Assembly (NCBI GenBank): GCA_918026815.1
Contig: CAKJVC010000010.1
Coordinates: forward strand, 808,501 to 872,500
Origin: Chalara sp. BL73
Lineage: Eukaryota; Ascomycota; Leotiomycetes; Helotiales
Reading direction: 5' to 3'
DNA length: 64,000 nt
Of the stretch, positions 46,624-56,744 are shown piece by piece. The notes under the pieces are model-generated. The model ran no database searches and had not been told where the DNA came from. It saw nothing but the letters and a program-made list of their open reading frames with translations. Each line of letters opens with the position of its first letter. Position 1 is the first letter of the stretch. Both the position numbers and the translations under genes were made by a program.

Positions 46624-46845
46624 CTCAGCGAGCTCTCCTTGAACTTCCTTCGCCACCGCACTCCAGCGCTGCTCCGGCTGCATCATTTTGAGTTCTCTCA
46701 TTGCTGACAATGTCTGGACAGACTGAACCTCTGCTGGAGAATACCGCCTCTGGGAGGTATCTCGACCATCGATCACATCTAACACTTGATCCTCTCCCTG
46801 TTGACTAGTATACGGAGTACTAGCCAATATTTGCCGTCCCTGCAT
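46624..46845 (-). CDS. possible 5' exon of the zinc-knuckle gene
   Basis: A 74-codon open stretch from an ATG at 46845 ends exactly before a good donor (GAG then GTAAGC) in phase 0. It could splice to the ATG exon at 46218, which is preceded by TTATAG and also starts in phase 0, leaving a 405-base intron. The segment is helical and Gln/Glu-rich (YSPAEVQSVQTLSAMRELKM). An intermediate frame at about 46380-46280 (AQELIDSWAGSIWIVDPALS) looks coding but did not join in phase. It could also be a separate small gene. Confidence 0.35.
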
Positions 46846-46971
46846 TCATATCTTTATCAATTATTCCGGTAGGCGGGTTTCGAAACGCTCCCAGTCACCC
46901 TTTTGCCTCTGTTACGTGGCTCAATATATCCACGTCTCTCGTTGCGAAGTCGCAATAAGAATATTCGGAAT

Positions 46972-48576
46972 ATGCTATCTTTAACAACTTATCCAATGTG
47001 GCAGAAGTCTTGTTCACATGAGCCCAACGTGTGCTGTGGTCTTCCCTGCCATTTCTTTACCAAATCGCGTCCATTGGTGAGTGTTGGACCGTTGACAAAA
47101 GTCAAAATTCAAGTGGTCTCATCAACAAGTGACGGAAATATCAAAGAATTGTTAGATCATTCAATCAGACTGCATTCTGAAAAGTTCAAAACTTTCGTTG
47201 ACTTCACTCACGAGAGTGAAACATCAGCATCAGCAGCCTCTCCCTCATTTAAGTCCATATTGCCGACCTCAGCTGAGCCTTCCTTTCGTAAAGAAACTTC
47301 AGAAGACTTGATACCCGTGTCAGCACCTTGGGTGGCAGAGAGATTCTTGAGTGCAAATGGCTTTCAAGAGAAACAAATCAACGAACACGAAGATCAACTC
47401 GTAGTATCGAGGGCGCCGCTCCCAACATCCAAAGTCCTGTATCAGGAGGTTGGCATCGAATCGCCTCAACCAATATCTACTCCATTAAGTACGAATAGTC
47501 CTCCTTTTGATTTTCTTCCAGCTCTCTCAATTGCCAATATCGTTTTATCCCATGCCGCAGATGGCCAACCCGGTTGTCCAGACACGGCAGACCCATTGCT
47601 AGAAGTTGATACAAGTTACCAGAGGGAAGAACCAGCACAAGCAATACCAAAATCAAAACCAAAAAAGGAAAAGGAAAAGACCCAATTTTCGCAAAATCCG
47701 TTGTCCGTAAATACAACTAACTCACTCGCACTGAAAAACGCCGCATCCAAAATATCACAACAGAAGCTACCGATCAAGGACCGGAAACGAACCATAATTT
47801 CGCCAAGCCGGCCACCGTCTTTGACAAAGGCCATGGTACACTGGGTCAGCAAAACTCAAGGTCTTCTCGATCCTTTCCGTGAAGATGAGGACTGTTGGTT
47901 TCATCCGTCACCTCCAGCAGCCCGATTTGGACACAATGGCATCCAGCGACCTTTTGGCAGCCTTCAAAAATCATTCACTTGGCAAGACCAAAGCGGAAAA
48001 CATTCTGTTTTTCTGAACTACGGAATTGTGTCCAAGTTGATTAATTTCAAGATGACAAAGCAGCAAAAAGACGGCTTCGTGAACAACCGATGGCATCTCA
48101 GCCACTTGTGCGGAAACTGGACGTGCCTTAATCCCAGTCATACCACGATCGAGCCAGGAACAGTCAACGTCAGTCGCAACAATTGTTTCTCGCACAGATC
48201 AGGATGTCTACATACACCTCAATGTATGAAAGAAAAGAAGATATCACTTGGAGCAGATGGGAAGCCCACTGATCATATCTCTTCTTCAAATAGCTCCGTC
48301 AGCATGGCCGAAGATGATGTGGACAATTGGACTCAAAATTTCGATGGCAATGGCGATTATGAGACAAAACAATACGGTGATGATCCAGGACTGCATGATA
48401 AGTTCAGGAGGTTGAAAATGACGAAGGCATCGTTAGATGACGTTGAGATGGACCCCACCCGCAGGGATCAACTTGGTCATGATATGGAAATCCCACGTGC
48501 AGACTTAGAATTCCCGGATACATATCGGGGTGAGGCCATGAAGGGAGACTTGAAAAAAAATTGCCAGTGGTGGTAA
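46972..48576 (+). CDS. His-Cys-box (I-PpoI-type His-Me finger) nuclease-like protein, 534 aa
   Basis: A single exon; the ATG at 46972 is the first in the frame. The N-terminal 300 residues are disordered with a Lys/Glu-rich run. The C-terminal half has WHLSHLCGNWTCLNPSH, then VNVSRNNC, then GCLHTPQC. Spacing matches the I-PpoI His-Cys box: H378 (catalytic His position), C380-x4-C385-x4-H390 (zinc site), N399 (metal-binding Asn), C405-x6-C412-x-H414-x3-C418 (second zinc site). This is the zf-His_Me_endon family, frequent in filamentous fungi. The gene is not inside an intron or rDNA, so a free-standing or domesticated nuclease, or a zinc-fold DNA-binding protein, is likely. Activity is unknown. 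Confidence 0.75.
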   Translation: MLSLTTYPMWQKSCSHEPNVCCGLPCHFFTKSRPLVSVGPLTKVKIQVVSSTSDGNIKELLDHSIRLHSEKFKTFVDFTHESETSASAASPSFKSILPTSAEPSFRKETSEDLIPVSAPWVAERFLSANGFQEKQINEHEDQLVVSRAPLPTSKVLYQEVGIESPQPISTPLSTNSPPFDFLPALSIANIVLSHAADGQPGCPDTADPLLEVDTSYQREEPAQAIPKSKPKKEKEKTQFSQNPLSVNTTNSLALKNAASKISQQKLPIKDRKRTIISPSRPPSLTKAMVHWVSKTQGLLDPFREDEDCWFHPSPPAARFGHNGIQRPFGSLQKSFTWQDQSGKHSVFLNYGIVSKLINFKMTKQQKDGFVNNRWHLSHLCGNWTCLNPSHTTIEPGTVNVSRNNCFSHRSGCLHTPQCMKEKKISLGADGKPTDHISSSNSSVSMAEDDVDNWTQNFDGNGDYETKQYGDDPGLHDKFRRLKMTKASLDDVEMDPTRRDQLGHDMEIPRADLEFPDTYRGEAMKGDLKKNCQWW

Positions 48577-49235
48577 TCAAGTTGATCAACCTGAATACCA
48601 AGAATAAGCACAATTCTTGCTCGCATACTTTATACTCACATACTGGGGGAATTGCAGAAGTTGAGACCATCTTGCACAGCACAGCAACATATAATTAAAT
48701 ATATTATTGTTCTAACTATAGCATATGATAACATGTGCAAGGTGGAAGCTTGCACCGCTCATGGTCTGAGGCAAACACCTAAATAAGCTAGGCACTTCAA
48801 AAATAATCTAGCCTCTTTGGAGCACATGAAAGCAAGCTCAAAAGCCCTCTTATCTTACGATATTTCTCCAAAGTAGCCATGTCATAGAATTTTAGAGAAA
48901 CTACTGGGGTGACCCTAGATGCGGTAGATTTATTCATAACTTGATGAAATTTGAACTTGAAACTCGAGGTATCAACAAAGAAACCCTTTGCTTGGCAATC
49001 TCTTTGTTTGCTGAGAAGAATTAAATGATATTTATAGACTATGGCTGCAAAACTCTAAGGGGTACCTAGAGTCAAGACAACAGTCTGTCCTGCGATATAT
49101 AATTGCAATGTCAAACTTCAGTAATTCAAAGACTACTATAAGATCCTGAACTTATCTAGGAACTGTAGTCTAGCCGAGATTATAGAAGCCTACTACACTT
49201 ATCAATGTCCCGCTTCCTCATTAATCTCCTCAATC
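48577..49235. other. intergenic region, AT-rich
   Basis: No gene supported. I looked for an upstream HPD-containing exon for the J-domain fragment at 49236 and did not find one. Confidence 0.45.
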
Positions 49236-49526
49236 CAACAGAAGCTGATACAGCAAGCATACACAACCTTGAAAGACCCAGAAAAAAAAGCTTACGACGA
49301 AAAGTATGAAGCGATCATAAGATTCCATCAGAATAACAGTGAAAGAAAGCTGAACTGTAAACTTTTTCAGGGAAGATTCGGTCGGGAAATGGAGCACCAG
49401 GCTAGGGTTGAGAGGAAGGAGGGGCCAATTTTTGGATGGTGCCTGGAGAATAGTGCGGCTAGAGAACAGGATGGGATGACGCTTGAAGGGTTTGGTAGGA
49501 AAGAACGGACTAAATTCGCAAGATGA
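49236..49526 (+). pseudogene. J-domain (DnaJ) C-terminal fragment
   Basis: The frame reads KLIQQAYTTLKDPEKKAYDEKY, which matches helices 3-4 of a DnaJ domain (the usual AYxxLxDPxKRxxYD), preceded by CCAACAG that could be an acceptor. A Glu/Arg-rich stretch follows to a stop at 49524-49526. The first half of the J domain with the HPD motif was not found upstream, so this looks like a remnant. A distant or very short 5' exon is possible. Confidence 0.5.
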
Positions 49527-49801
49527 TATAAGCTCTTAGCTGCAGATGAGGCAGGATACTGTATTGAGTATGTTCCTAGCGCCGTAACTCCAACCATGTC
49601 CAAGATTCTAAACTTAAAACCAAATCTAATGCGCCGTGCAAACGCCAGATACAAAAACCAAACCCAAAAATAAAAACAAAAACAAATGCTCGCTTTTCCA
49701 AACACCAGTCTATATAAACTTCTGTTGTAAGAACTTTTTTCTCCATTTCCTTGTGTCCAAACAGTCGTTTCCTTCCCAAGCTATGCAATCTCTGATACCC
49801 T

Positions 49802-50624
49802 TTACAAAGTCTTAGCCTTCTTTGGGACGGGTCTGGCCTTAGGAGCTTCAGGCTTCTTCCCAGCAGCTGGGTTAGGAGCAGGTTTAGGGACCTCTTGAGA
49901 TTTCTTAGGATCAACCTGGCCCTTCTTAGGATCCCAGGCACCCTGGACCTTCCCGGGGTTGTTATGGTCCATGGCGTCCATAGGGTGCGAGTTTGGACGC
50001 TGCGAGTTCGAGGGGCCGACTTGAGGAGATTGAGGAGGAGGCGTAATGGGGCGAGCGGGAGCTTGAGGCGTGCTGGGACGAGCTGGTGGAGGTGAAGCGG
50101 GCCGGGTTCCTCCTTGCTCAGCGGTGGACTCGGCGCTGGGCTGCTTCTTCTCGTTTGCTTTGGCCCATTTCACAGCTGCTTCTGCGCTACCGGCTGCAAC
50201 GGCCACAGCTGCTGCGGCACCGACGGCTGGTCGTGGAGCGCCTATCTGATTGAGACATAAGGCCGCGGCCGTTGCGGCGACCCCGCAAGTCTTATAGCTA
50301 TACCGATCCCGCGTTAGCAAGTGTCACTTCGCCGCAAGTACTTGGGGCTGGTCCACGGAGGGAAGCAACCTACATGGCCTCTGCTTTGGCGCTCTTCCAG
50401 TCTGGGTCGCGTTTAGATACTAATTTGCCGTTGGGGAAGAGAATCAGGTCGGTGGGCTTGTCAGTAGAGTGGCTTCCATCTGGTGCAATAAAGCGAGGAA
50501 TGAGAGACACTGTGTCGAGAACATCCCGAGCGATGAGCCCATATGATCTTCTCTTCATGGGGCCGGCGGCTACCAAGTCGGAAGAAGCTGCTAGAGCGTA
50601 GAGAAGGAAAGTATTGTAATGCAT
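49802..50624 (-). CDS. secreted Pro/Ala/Lys-rich protein, 248 aa
   Basis: Two exons close in phase: 50624-50374 and 50297-49802. The N-terminus is a signal peptide (YNTFLLYALAASSDLVAAG). Residues 20-85 form a small region with a possible KR processing site. Exon 2 opens with YKTCGVAATAAALC, an Ala-rich hydrophobic stretch that could be a membrane segment, then a low-complexity Pro/Ala/Ser/Lys tail with repeated PKK and PAP units. No family recognised. Secretion is inferred; it could be a cell-surface or effector-type protein. Confidence 0.62.
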
Positions 50625-51524
50625 TTTGAACGAAGCTAAAAGTGAGCTTAGGACTGTAAGGAAATGGAAGGGAATGCTATGGAGGTCTATCGTTTTTGTT
50701 GTTATTTGTGCGCTGGAACTCTGATGATGTTTTGTAACAGGCTTCTATCTCTTTACTTATATACATTTCAACTCACGATGTCTCTATCCAGCAGGACTGC
50801 GCCAGCGAACTCGACCTCCCATAGAATTCCCATTGAAATCTATTTTATTCTCAGGAAGAATGGAACAATCCTTTTCGCAAGCTCATAATCTTCACAAATT
50901 CTGCGTTATCCTGAATGGTATCTCACGTGGGTTACATTAAGCGATAGTGTTCGCTTCTCGTCGTACGATGTCGCCCACATTATGTTCGTGATTCAGATCA
51001 TTGGCTAAAGAGAAAGGGGTTCGCTTAATCATCACCCCGACTCAGGGTCCATCCTCCATCTCAAAATGATCCCCTTGTTTCCGTTATTTTAAGCTTAGCC
51101 TTTATCGTCATCTGTGAAAGCTTGGCCAGCTTAGATAACAGAGGCCCAGCATATAGAACCAGCCTCATCCTGATCCTAGAGGCGCAGATGTGAATGGAAC
51201 GAGCATTTCCCATAACGGGCCACAGGTTGCCCGAAGCTAGGCTCTTAAAAGCAAGGTAATTGGTTCATCTTATGATGTAGCCAGCAAAGCTGTATCCTTC
51301 TTCAAGCTTTGTTGATAAAGACTAGTCTAAGCTCAGGCACGGAGTAAACAAACTCGATTGCTAGTTTCACAAGCTTGCTTGTTGAGTAACTTAGAGCCCG
51401 GTTCGCTTCCGGGTAAAAGACCCGAGCCGAGCCCAAGCTCTTTAGCGCAAGGCTACAACAACTTTAAAGTTTGCGAGCTTCAAAACTTCACAACCACCAT
51501 GTACATCTCCCGCTGTCTCACAAA
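50625..51524. other. divergent intergenic region
   Basis: Contains the promoters of the secreted-protein gene and the Gemin2-like gene. No gene supported. Confidence 0.45.
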
Positions 51525-52928
51525 ATGGAGAGCACAAAGCGCAAATTCGAAGAAGATTCTTCCGAGATACTCTACAGCAATAAAACTCGTAAGAAGGTCG
51601 CTGTTGAGGCGCCGATTCATCCAATATATGGCCAACGAAGCGCGCTGCCTGGGCTGGATGATGAGACGACTATGGACGGAGAAGATATAGATCTTGATTA
51701 TGATGAGGGCATGGATGCCATAGCATATTTACGACTCGTAAGGTTAGTATCCTCCTCTCCCATGCGACTAGGTTTTTGCTAAGGTATTTTGTAAGGGAAA
51801 TGCTGACTGAAATGTAATTACAGACAAGAAGCGACCGGCATCCCAAATCTCCTAGTCGCCCCAAAAGCTGCAACCGATCGTGATATATACGAGGACGGAG
51901 TTGGAGATTACAGAGGTAAATATGTTGACGGAACATATTGCGCTGCCGATTCTGAATCAGCCTCGGACGAATTCCAGACAGAGGAGGATGCTGAGTATGC
52001 GGGCGGAAGATTAGCGTACTTCGACTCAATACTGTCACGATTCGAGGCTCTACGTGCCCAGCTGTACCTGGCTCCCCCAGAGGAAGCCATCGATAAGCTA
52101 GGCTCAGACCACCCTACATTTTTAGGAAGGCTTGAACGACCTGTTGTGACTTGGTGGAGATGGAAAGTGCGGGGCTCGGATCCGTTGCCGGTTCAAATAG
52201 CATGTATGGATAAGAATACAGTGCTCAGGTTGCTCAAGTTGATAACTGGCTGGTTGAAGCCGTCCAAGGAAGTAGATCTCTGTGTGAGTCGATGGATATG
52301 GGCGCTTCTCGCACGACTGCCAGACATGAGTGAGTTAACTAGTGAGCAAGTTGGTGTGGTGAGAGAGCTGGGGAAGAAGTCAGTGTTGATTGGGATCAAT
52401 TTGCAAAAAGTTGATGTATTGGAAGGCGCATTGGAAGCGAAAGAGGACGACGAGGAAGACACGTTGGAGGCATCCTATGAGGAAGGAGAGTATGAAAATC
52501 TTTCAGATGACCCCGATGAAGCAGGCATCCAAGGTACAGATGGTAAGCACGATAAGGACATGTCTGTACCGTCCAACTTGATTGGGCCTCAACTGCCCAA
52601 AACCCAGGAGGCCGTTGAGCAAAAGCAAATCACTAGCGGTTCGCCATTGCAAGAAAAATACGAATTTGAAAACCCTGCTCAAGGTGAGCAGAATGATGAA
52701 GTTGCGGCTGCAAAGGCTCGGATCCTCGCACGGCTTCAAGAGCCACGAGAGGAAGCTCAAGTAACAGAGCCAGAAATCGACCCACAGAAAGACCAAATCA
52801 GTCGAGAGGCAGCCACTGCCGAAAACTTGAGCTGGAACACGAGAGCAACGGTGGATATGATCATCACGGTGGCAGGTGAGCTCTATGGCCAACGGGATCT
52901 TCTGGAGGCCAGAGTCCTCTGGGCCTGA
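51525..52928 (+). CDS. Gemin2/SIP1-like protein, 440 aa
   Basis: Two exons close in phase: 51525-51742 and 51824-52928, with a GCTGACT branch site in the intron. The N-terminus is acidic (DGEDIDLDYDEGMDAIAYL). The Gemin2 core shows DHPTFLGRLERPVVTWWRWK and a helical block SRWIWALLARLPDMSELTSE followed by VGVVRELGKKSV, the most conserved part of the SIP1 family. The C-terminal third is acidic and Glu/Gln-rich. Gemin2 works with SMN and the Sm proteins in spliceosomal snRNP assembly. The family call rests on the core motifs. Confidence 0.85.
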
Positions 52929-53533
52929 GTCGTGTAAGTTATGCGTGGATAACTGTTTTGTATATCTATTTCACAAAGACTACTAATCACAGGTGATATA
53001 ATTTGCTTGCTACCGATGTAACTACAGGTGCATTGTCGTACCTCTCACTCTCAATCCAGCTGCATACATGCCTTCTACCATAAATATATCACATATGAAA
53101 GAGCGCTTATTTAGGCGAGCATTTGTTCACTTTCCCTCGTTTTCGGACCTTATCCTAATTACAAATCTTCACATAACACTCCCTCTCTTCTCTCCACCAA
53201 TGACATGAGTAAACTGTTTGTATTCTAACACGGATGCTCGAAGTTCCGTGCTCGAAGAAAAGATGATATGAGAGAGTATGAGGGGTAACTCAACGGATTT
53301 TCGCTAAAAAATTTCAGGTTTATACATACTAGCTATATAAACTTTGCATCAAGATTGCGTCACTGCCCCACTTGCTGTTTATATGATGAACATGATGGTG
53401 CAAAAACGACTGTCCTTCTACATTTTATGTCTCCGTGGTATATATGCGCCTCAAACAATGTATGTCTTTCAAACCCCCTCTAGACGCCCATTCCGCAACT
53501 AGTAAAATTAGTATTCACCAATCTGGCTCTAAT
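52929..53533. other. convergent intergenic region
   Basis: 3' flanks of the Gemin2-like and HAD genes. No gene seen. Confidence 0.45.
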
Positions 53534-55016
53534 TTATCGTTCGGCTCCTATCGGCCAACCCTCTACCTTCAGGGCCCACTTGACCGCCTCAAAAACATCG
53601 TCCACAATGACCTTTGGGGAATATTCTGGAGTGGTGCCAGAGCGGAAGACCCCAGTCTTGACCAGAACGCTTATCCATTCCGTGCCAATAGGGCTTTTGA
53701 AGTTATTGGCGCCTCTGATATCACTCTCGGGGTTGTCACCGACCATGAAGACGCGTTCCAACTTGCGAATGCCATACTTGGTCTCATCCCTGCCTCCGAG
53801 CAACTGGGTGCGGTGCTTGTTCAGAACCTTCTCGGCATAATCGTAGGTTTCTTGGCATGGCTTGCCGATGGTCGTTCTGGCTAGCTCAGCACCACCCGTA
53901 GTCGCATTCCAGACGCCTTCCAGGGATGCCTGGAAACCACCTTGACCAAGACGAGGCAGGTGATAGTTCGTGGCCCAGAAGAGATCCGGGTTCGAAAAGT
54001 ATAACGCAGGCTGATTGTCTTGTTGCCAGCCATTATTCGGGAGGCTAGGATCGCCATTTTTGTCTGAATATGTGCCCAGGATGCCTTCTTTGGATAGCAA
54101 CAGATCTAGGATAACTTGGGAATCGAGGGCCCAGTCACGTGGATCGTTGAACACGAAAACTGCGTCGATCTTCAAGGAGTTTGCGGGATTGTCATGGTCC
54201 ACAGGACGAGGTAGAGGTCGGGTTGACTTTTGATAATAGTCTGAAAAGATCTGGTTGAAAGGCCAGATGCTGGGGTATGCCATAAGGATGTCTCCTGGTG
54301 TAACCACATTCTTAAAGCCATACCTATAGAACTAATCAGCTGGGATACTTGCCGATGGAAGTAGTACTTACATTTCAGCTACTTGTCGACACTTGTCCCC
54401 ATCCCCGCCTGTAACCAAAACCGTTTTATCCTTTAAGCCCTTTACCTCCTCTGACCCTTGGACGAGCTGCTTGAAAGGAGTATGACTCTGCACAAAGTTC
54501 TCCTCTGAAAGTGGTACTCCCAACTTCTTGCTGAGCTCTAAGACTCGAGCACTTTCGTGTTTCCCACCCCCATTTGTTAGAAGGATAAAAGGTATGCTGT
54601 TATCATGGAGAAATCTCAGTGCTTCTTTTGCGCCTGGTATTGGCGAGGAGGACCGAAGAAGGACGCCATCGATACTACGTGCTATGTTAGCTTGCATTAG
54701 CTAATACTGGGTGGGAGGACTCGTACTCGAAAGCAAAAGCAAAGCTAGGTACTCCATCTAGCACAATCGCAGGGGTGCTATAGCTACGAGAATATGAGTC
54801 TGCAGATAGAGTTGCCGAAGGAGCCATTGCTTTACATCGTATCCTAGGCAATTGAGAGTGGCATTGCCTTAAGAAGGAGGTGGAGGTGTGAAGATTGTTG
54901 CTTTTATGATGGAGGGAGGTTGTAAGACGGAGCTCATATACCTGGTGCTGTGTGTTGAACCTTGGTATAGGGAAGCGGGAGGAACCGGCTCCCCGCAGCG
55001 GCATTAGAACCCTCAT
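53534..55016 (-). CDS. HAD-superfamily IIA hydrolase (CECR5/cut-1-like), 460 aa
   Basis: Three exons close in phase: 55016-54727, 54674-54372 and 54323-53534. Motif I spans the first intron: FAFAF then DIDGVLLRS. IPFILLTNGGGKHES gives motif II, and VFMVGDNPESDIRGANN gives motif IV. The region between holds the large cap typical of the HAD IIA CECR5 group. The N-terminus is basic and may be a mitochondrial presequence; the start could also be 55004 or 54827. Substrate unknown; phosphatase activity on a small phosphoester is likely. Confidence 0.85.
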
Positions 55017-55198
55017 TCTGCCTATCTCTCGTTGTCAAACGTCCCCTTCCGCCTTTGCACATGTTAATGGGAGGTTCATGTCGATATTGATCCCGTGTCT
55101 TGGCAGGCCCGATAAGCCCCAAGATGGCCCAAGCTTCTCCAGGGGTCAGTGGCTCAATCGGTTATATAAGCGAGTCTAAACTGACTTCACCTAATGTA

Positions 55199-55612
55199 CC
55201 TGATCACTTAGCTGGCCACGCCATTGTCCTGGCCGTTCAAAGACACACCAAAAATCACGATTTTAGCATTGTTATATCTCAATTACTATTTTACCTAACT
55301 TTATAAATCTTTATATATAACGATTTAACTGTAATTCTTATGCATAAAGGAAGTTTGAGACTAATACAATTAATAGGTATTTAGAAACCGAAATTACGGG
55401 AGTTATTTAAGCGTGAAATACTATATATAAATTCTTATAATACTAAGCATTTCGAAAATTAAACTACTGCTTATTTAAATACTCAGAAAACTAAAATTTA
55501 AGTTTCGATTTATTAACATAAATAGTAATTGAGATATAACAATGCCAAAATCGTCATTTTCGGTGTGTTTTTGAGCGGCCAGGATAATGGCGTGGCCAGC
55601 TAAGTGATCAGG
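55199..55612. mobile_element. TA-flanked inverted-repeat element (MITE-like, Tc1/mariner type)
   Basis: The first 93 bases (55199-55291) and the last 93 bases (55520-55612) are inverted copies with about six mismatches, five of them transitions. The ends read CCTGATCACTTAGCTGG and are bordered by TA on both sides (55197-55198 and 55613-55614), as for Tc1/mariner target duplications. The 228-base interior is very AT-rich and codes for nothing. At 414 bp without a transposase it is a non-autonomous mini-element. The transition bias fits RIP-type mutation but the sample is small. Confidence 0.82.
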
Positions 55613-55901
55613 TACGCTAATTCTTTCCAACAAACCAAGAGACATTTTTAGCCTGGGACCAAACATATGTGATAAACATGAATATGATTTTGGCGGTATA
55701 CTATCGAGCCATTATCACAAGAATGGTATTATTCACCTCATTGGGCAACAGCACCGTAGTGGATATGTGCGTGTCAATACCCTACATAAGGCCAAGAAAA
55801 CCGGCGCTGAACTATTCCATTTACACATATCCTCATCATTCACACAGCCCTTCCAGTCCGCCACAGCCATGAATGCCGTATGCCCCTTCCGACGTGCATA
55901 T

Positions 55902-56744
55902 TTAACTTGTGTTATCGCCATCCCCCTCCTCCCTAGACGCCCGAGATATAGAGGGCGTTGGCTCAAGGTGTAGCCCCCTTTCCCTGCCCTCCATGTAGCC
56001 TTGAATTATTGATTCGGTAAGCAGCACTTCGGCCGCGTTCCCATGGCATCCAGCAGACAACAATATACCATAGAGATACTCATCATCTTCAGTTGCTTCC
56101 CGCTTGGCGGCAGCCTCCTCAGCTAATGGTGAGAGATATCGCTGTCCCGTCATCTGCTCAGGTGTAGGCAGGGGTCGACCGGCGGACCGGGGGGTCAGGA
56201 TTTCGTAAACGCTTGGACGAACAAGGTCTTCTTGAACAGGTGCTAGATCGACTGGGCCAGGTGAATTGAGGTAGTCTGATATCTCCGATAGCGTGAATGT
56301 GTTGGGGCGAGCAGCCTCCAGATACGTGTCATCGACTGGCAGGCTTAACAAAGTATTTCTAGCAATCAACGCATCCATGGATCTTGTAGCCTTGCTGTAG
56401 CGGCTTCTTAAGCTTCCCGCCGTAAGGATCTTTCGTTTCGCGGTATCAACGCCCCGGTATTTCGCAGCGACTACTTCCCAGATGCTCTTGCAAGCCTCGA
56501 TCTCGTCATCAGTTAACACGATTGTGTCTACTGTGTGTACCCCTGTCATCACATCATTAGCTTCAACGAACGTTGTTGCTACGGTTCTGTTACACGTACA
56601 TTTGTAGTCCGATGTGTATCTTTCTAAGTCCTGGTCATCTAGATATTCAAGCTCGCCTGGGTGAGGACGAACATTTGAGCTGTAGGTCGGTCCATCAAGT
56701 TTTCCATCCCCATATCCCGCTGTCGGAAGCGAATGTGAGACCAT
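55902..56744 (-). CDS. hypothetical protein, 280 aa, orphan
   Basis: A single open frame from an ATG at 56744 to a stop at 55902, acidic, with few cysteines (KCTCNRT near residue 48) and no signal peptide or membrane segment. No domain recognised. The block DDEIEACKSIWEVVAAKYRG looks helical and the middle is Leu/Pro-rich. Its 3' end is about 290 bases from the mini-transposon. The long uninterrupted frame supports it as real; the function is unknown. Confidence 0.55.
   Translation of the reverse strand: MVSHSLPTAGYGDGKLDGPTYSSNVRPHPGELEYLDDQDLERYTSDYKCTCNRTVATTFVEANDVMTGVHTVDTIVLTDDEIEACKSIWEVVAAKYRGVDTAKRKILTAGSLRSRYSKATRSMDALIARNTLLSLPVDDTYLEAARPNTFTLSEISDYLNSPGPVDLAPVQEDLVRPSVYEILTPRSAGRPLPTPEQMTGQRYLSPLAEEAAAKREATEDDEYLYGILLSAGCHGNAAEVLLTESIIQGYMEGRERGLHLEPTPSISRASREEGDGDNTS

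Noticed and set aside
46972..48576. Mobile homing intron or intein
   Set aside because: The His-Cys-box gene is free-standing with its own start and stop; no host gene is interrupted on either side.
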